Shown: positions 7,496 through 10,670 of the stretch, piece after piece
How positions within the stretch are numbered: the stretch's first letter is position 1
Layout of the letters: each line of letters starts with the position of its first letter
Assembly (NCBI GenBank): GCA_947464705.1
Contig: CANHYD010000052.1
Location: forward strand, 1-10,670
DNA length: 10,670 bases
Source of the DNA: Verrucomicrobiota bacterium
GTDB lineage: Bacteria; Verrucomicrobiota; Verrucomicrobiia; Limisphaerales; UBA9464
Direction of reading: 5' to 3'
Position numbers and translations under genes: made by a program
Notes under the pieces: generated by a model
What the model was told of the DNA's origin: nothing
Databases searched by the model: none
The model's input: the letters and a program-made list of their open reading frames with translations, nothing else

Positions 7496-8398
7496 CTAAC
7501 GGGATCGCTGGGGCTTAGGGCCACGACCCGGGAAGGTCAATTCAGCGATGCCGGACTTGTCCAACTCCCCGAGTCCCAGATCCACCATGCGTGTGTACTG
7601 CCCCAGTGCGGCCTTGGCCAACGGCACCTTGCGCTTCACCTTCTTGGCAAGATTGACGGCGATACCGGAATCCTTGGCAGCGTGAGCCGCGCTGAAGAAG
7701 CAGGCATGATCGCGTTTCTGCATGTCTTCACCATCGGTCTCCAATACCCGGGAATTGGCTCCGGTCTGCGAAAAGACTTCGCGGAGCACCCCCAAGTCCA
7801 GACCCAAGGCCGCCCCCAAGCCCAACCCTTCTGCGAGACCTGCGGTGTTGATGTTCATCACCATGTTGACCAGCGCCTTAACCTGTGCCGCCGTGCCAGC
7901 AGCCCCGATATAGCGCCGGGAAGCCGACAGCTTGGCCAAGATGGGTTCAGCCCGTTCGCAAGAGCGCTTTTCCCCCGCCGTCATCAAGTACAAGGTCCCT
8001 TGGCGAGCTTGGGTGATACTGGAGGCCATGCAGGCCTCAACACTCTCAGCGCCCACCGCCTGAGCTCGGGTTTCCACCATCACGTGGGTGGCGGGACTGA
8101 CGGTCGCACAGTTGATGAACAATTTCCCCGAGGCGCCTTTGAGCAGGCTGTCCCCTTTCTGAGCAAACAGCGCCTCCATCGAGTCATCATCCGAAACCAC
8201 CGTAAGAACCACGTCGGCCAAGGCGGTCACTGCGGACAATCGCGACGGGGCTTCGCACCCGAGTTCCTGAGCCAATGATTTGGCCTGCTTCCGGCGAAGG
8301 TCATAAACGGCGGTCACATGGAAACCCGAGTCCTTCAGCCGTCGGGCCATATTGGCCCCCATGCGTCCCACTCCCACACAGGCGATTCGATTGCTCAT
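7496..8398 (-). CDS. NAD(P)-dependent 3-hydroxyisobutyrate dehydrogenase-family oxidoreductase
   Basis: The product is 300 residues with an ATG at 8398. It begins with the Rossmann dinucleotide-binding motif GVGRMGANMARRL (residues 9-21). The second half is the all-helical C-terminal domain of beta-hydroxyacid dehydrogenases. The expected catalytic lysine is K174 in GTAAQVKALVNMV, and KDSGIAV (242-248) matches the second conserved lysine motif. The substrate segment, usually DAPVSGG followed by an Ala and GTL, reads here EACMASSITQARQGTLYLM (121-139). The glycine pair and first Asp are replaced, so the usual substrate assumption (3-hydroxyisobutyrate or tartronate semialdehyde) should not be applied. 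It is probably a soluble cytoplasmic oxidoreductase. The gene lies 34 bases downstream of the S41 protease gene on the same strand and may be co-transcribed with it. No clear Shine-Dalgarno sequence precedes the start. Family is confident, substrate unknown. Confidence 0.9.
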   Translation of the reverse strand: MSNRIACVGVGRMGANMARRLKDSGFHVTAVYDLRRKQAKSLAQELGCEAPSRLSAVTALADVVLTVVSDDDSMEALFAQKGDSLLKGASGKLFINCATVSPATHVMVETRAQAVGAESVEACMASSITQARQGTLYLMTAGEKRSCERAEPILAKLSASRRYIGAAGTAAQVKALVNMVMNINTAGLAEGLGLGAALGLDLGVLREVFSQTGANSRVLETDGEDMQKRDHACFFSAAHAAKDSGIAVNLAKKVKRKVPLAKAALGQYTRMVDLGLGELDKSGIAELTFPGRGPKPQRSR

Positions 8399-8432
8399 AG
8401 ATGATTGATTCCGAAAAGTGTTCGCCGTTGTC

Positions 8433-10670
8433 TCAACGCTCAGAGCGGATGCCCGCGGTCGCTCCGGAAGCGTTGCCTCGAGCGTTGGACAACTCCAAGA
8501 GGTCGATCAAGATTCTCTCGGCCTCCCGAAGATTCACATCGGCTGCGACTCCATCCTGATCGTCATCGCCGTCTTCTTGACCCGCCTCCCGCAATCGACG
8601 CCGTTCGGCGATGGTCTCTTTCGAAGCGCCTGTTTTCAGGGCACGGGCATCACGGGCCGTTGCGGCCACTACAGGCTTGGCGGCTTTAGGCTCCGGGAGA
8701 CCGGGTTGGGCGGCGTTCTTGAGAGTGATTTCGTAAGCGACAGGCTCCGTCTCATTACGGCTCTTGATCTCAGCCTTGCGGACAGCAGCTCGGTTGCGAT
8801 CGGTTTCCATTTCTTGCCGACGCTTCTTTTCATTCAGTGAAACACTCCGATCAGCCAAGAGCTTCTTGTACCGTTCGATGTCTTCGCCGATGTAGGCGTA
8901 GTCTCGATCTTTGGCCAACCGATCGCTGGAGCGGCGCTGAAGTTCCGGAAGCGCCCGAGTCACCCGATCCATCTTGTCAAAGCGAACGGGCGGAATCGTG
9001 TTCCACGGCAAGGCGTTGCTCAGCGCCGATTCTCCGATATCCGCGAAATTGTTGATGCTGGGCAGCACCAAATCCGGAACCACACCCTTGAGTTGGGTGG
9101 AGGACCCCGACGGACGGAAGAACTTGCTGATGGTCACCTTGACCTGACCCGGTTTTCCGGTTCCGCGGTAGAAGGGTTCGAGACTCTGCAGGTTCTGGAC
9201 GGTGCCCTTTCCATGGGTAGAACTATCACCGACAACGATTGCTCGACCGTAATCTTGGAGAGCTCCAGCCAGAATCTCTGAGGCGGAGGCACTGAAGCGG
9301 CTGGTCAACACCACCAAGGGGCCGTCGTACAGCACAGCGGAATCGTCATCTTCCAAAATCCGCTGCTGCCCGAGCGAGTTGACCACCTGAACCACGGGTC
9401 CGGTCTTGATGAACAACCCAGTCAAACTAACGCACTCTTCGAGGGATCCACCGCCATTGCGCCGCAAATCCAACACCACGCCATCGACCCCCTCGGTCAT
9501 GAGCTTGCGCAACAGCTTGGCGACGTCGGCGGTAGGGCTCTTGGTCGCACCATTGCCACCGATCGCTCCACTGTAGAAAGCCGGGAGATCGATGACGCCG
9601 ATCCGGTTGGTCTTGCCAGCGCCATTGGGCAACAGCACCAACTTGGCTTTCGCCTCCTGGTCTTCCAGCGGAATGGTATCCCGGACGATGGTGATCGTCT
9701 TGCGGGTGCTGAGATCGGAGCCCGCGGGGATGTAGGTGAGCGTGACCCTGGAACCCTTGGGCCCACGGATCTGCTCCACGACCTTTTGGAGCTTCTCGTC
9801 GATCACATCCACCGGAGGTTGCTTGTCTTGGGCCACCGCCACGATCTTGTCGCCGGCCTTGAGATTCTTGCTCTTTTCGGCAGGACTTCCCGGCTTGATC
9901 TCGGTGATGGTCGCATACCCATCCTCACTGGTGAGCACGGCTCCGATACCCACGAAGGACAGTGTCATCGACATGCTGAAGGCCTCTTCTTCGCGAGGGC
10001 CGAAATAATTGGTGTGCGGGTCGTAGGAATGGGCCAGCGCATCCAAGTACCATTGCAGCACTTCCTTGGACTCGAACTGCTTGAGATTGCGCATCACCCG
10101 GTTGTAGCGCCGGTTCAGTGTCTTCACGATTTCATCGTGGCGATCCCCCTGGAGGTTGCTCTCGAAGTAACTGCGTAAATCGGCAGGCCCCTTGAACTTC
10201 CCGGCTTCAGCCATCTTGGCCACCACACCCGACCGATTGGTGGAGAGGTTGGAATGCAGTCGAGCCTCCAAACCAGTCAGGTACAAATCTGCCACCTTTT
10301 TGCCGCTCGCGAGTATCGGCTTGGTCACCATTTTCGCGGGAGCCACGGCCGGCGCCGCGTTGGTTTCGCCTCCGGTCTCGGTCTCGGTCTCGGGAGGGCT
10401 GGTCATCTGAGTCCAGACATTCGTCGCCAGTGTGGCGAAGTCTCGGTTGAGTTTCTCCGAGAGATACTCGAAGCGCAGTCGATCCTTCCAAACCGACTGA
10501 AGCTCGGTGAGATCTTTGGGTCTCAGCGCATCTTTGCGGTTCAAAAGAATCTTGGTGTCCGCATCGAAAGTGAACTTCTCGGTCTTCAGCACTCCTTGAA
10601 CCAACGCATACTGTTGATCGATGTGTTGTAGGTAGCGGTTGAAGATCTCATAGGCCGGACGGGTATCCCC
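8433..10670 (-). CDS. prc: Prc/Tsp-type C-terminal processing peptidase, S41 (N-terminus outside window)
   Basis: The frame is open from the right edge to the TGA at 8435-8433, giving 745 residues. The N-terminus with its expected signal peptide is outside the window. The visible start, AYEIFNRYLQHID, fits the N-terminal helical region of Prc. DPHTNYFGPREEE lies near nt 10020-9984. A PDZ domain follows (about nt 9960-9720), then the S41 core with LDLRRNGGGSLEE, RFSASASEI and GKGTVQ. By alignment with E. coli Prc the nucleophile is the middle Ser of SASAS (codon 9287-9285) and the base is the Lys of GKG (codon 9209-9207). One extra residue separates them compared with E. coli. The KGVVPD/ALPWN region and a Lys/Arg/Glu-rich C-terminal part match the DUF3340-type tail. 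The enzyme normally works in the periplasm, degrading proteins from their C-termini or maturing them. A low-complexity insert (ETETETGGE, near nt 10390) and an Asp-rich loop near the end are local oddities. Confidence 0.93.
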   Translation of the reverse strand, partial: GDTRPAYEIFNRYLQHIDQQYALVQGVLKTEKFTFDADTKILLNRKDALRPKDLTELQSVWKDRLRFEYLSEKLNRDFATLATNVWTQMTSPPETETETGGETNAAPAVAPAKMVTKPILASGKKVADLYLTGLEARLHSNLSTNRSGVVAKMAEAGKFKGPADLRSYFESNLQGDRHDEIVKTLNRRYNRVMRNLKQFESKEVLQWYLDALAHSYDPHTNYFGPREEEAFSMSMTLSFVGIGAVLTSEDGYATITEIKPGSPAEKSKNLKAGDKIVAVAQDKQPPVDVIDEKLQKVVEQIRGPKGSRVTLTYIPAGSDLSTRKTITIVRDTIPLEDQEAKAKLVLLPNGAGKTNRIGVIDLPAFYSGAIGGNGATKSPTADVAKLLRKLMTEGVDGVVLDLRRNGGGSLEECVSLTGLFIKTGPVVQVVNSLGQQRILEDDDSAVLYDGPLVVLTSRFSASASEILAGALQDYGRAIVVGDSSTHGKGTVQNLQSLEPFYRGTGKPGQVKVTISKFFRPSGSSTQLKGVVPDLVLPSINNFADIGESALSNALPWNTIPPVRFDKMDRVTRALPELQRRSSDRLAKDRDYAYIGEDIERYKKLLADRSVSLNEKKRRQEMETDRNRAAVRKAEIKSRNETEPVAYEITLKNAAQPGLPEPKAAKPVVAATARDARALKTGASKETIAERRRLREAGQEDGDDDQDGVAADVNLREAERILIDLLELSNARGNASGATAGIRSER
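10374..10391 (-). repeat. Three tandem GGTCTC hexamers within prc
   Basis: GGTCTC occurs three times head to tail. In the coding frame this gives an ETETETG segment in a poorly conserved spacer ahead of the PDZ domain. Since six bases is two codons, copy-number change would keep the frame and only alter spacer length. Confidence 0.7.

Noticed and set aside
7494..7500. ATCTAAC (GTTAGAT on the minus strand), resembling an integron attC core site
   Set aside because: The match is only seven bases, it includes the dehydrogenase stop codon, and no partner core site or attC-like fold is found nearby.
7316..8278. 320-codon plus-strand frame after prfC, considered as a continuation of it
   Set aside because: The translation has no RF3 motifs, and most of it is antisense to the dehydrogenase.
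8399..8432. Gap between prc and the dehydrogenase, checked for a terminator or promoter
   Set aside because: No inverted repeat with a T-tract and no promoter-like pair was seen in the 34 bases.

Overview
The window looks like a chromosomal stretch of a verrucomicrobium (Verrucomicrobiota, possibly the Pedosphaera/Limisphaerales side). Three things suggest this: a paired DUF1549/DUF1553 'planctomycete-type cytochrome' gene and DUF1501 gene, which PVC-group bacteria carry in many copies; a Gly/Pro/Arg-rich hypothetical protein of a type I associate with Verrucomicrobia; and the high-GC, mostly Shine-Dalgarno-poor gene starts. The phylum call is inference from gene content, not from a marker gene.

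Layout. Positions 1-4353 are a minus-strand two-gene operon: a secreted DUF1549-LamG-DUF1553 protein (start 4353, stop 1327), then after 5 bases a Tat-exported DUF1501 protein whose last part runs off the left edge. Positions 4354-4578 are a divergent intergenic region. Positions 4579-6345 (plus) hold a 588-residue uncharacterised protein with an N-terminal GPRPGG repeat tract, a conserved-looking core and a possible winged-helix end, closed by a strong intrinsic terminator at 6370-6398. Positions 6436-7293 (plus) encode peptide chain release factor 3, which stops exactly after the GTPase domain, so about 45% of the normal protein is missing. Positions 7294-7495 hold no intact gene, only a possible 'TGFE'-type peptide remnant on the minus strand. 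Positions 7496-8398 (minus) encode a 3-hydroxyisobutyrate-dehydrogenase-family oxidoreductase. From 8433 to the right edge (minus) is a Prc/Tsp-type S41 C-terminal processing protease whose N-terminus lies outside the window.

How the genes work together. The DUF1549/DUF1553 + DUF1501 pair is a recurrent PVC module for exported proteins, probably in periplasmic polymer or sulfated-glycan use, although the biochemistry is unsettled. The protease and dehydrogenase are co-directional and 34 bases apart, so they may be co-transcribed, with no obvious functional link. The most unusual points are the domain-boundary truncation of RF3 beside a gene-poor junction, and the repeat-rich hypothetical protein just upstream of it. 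I found no CRISPR array, tRNA, rRNA, insertion sequence or phage gene.
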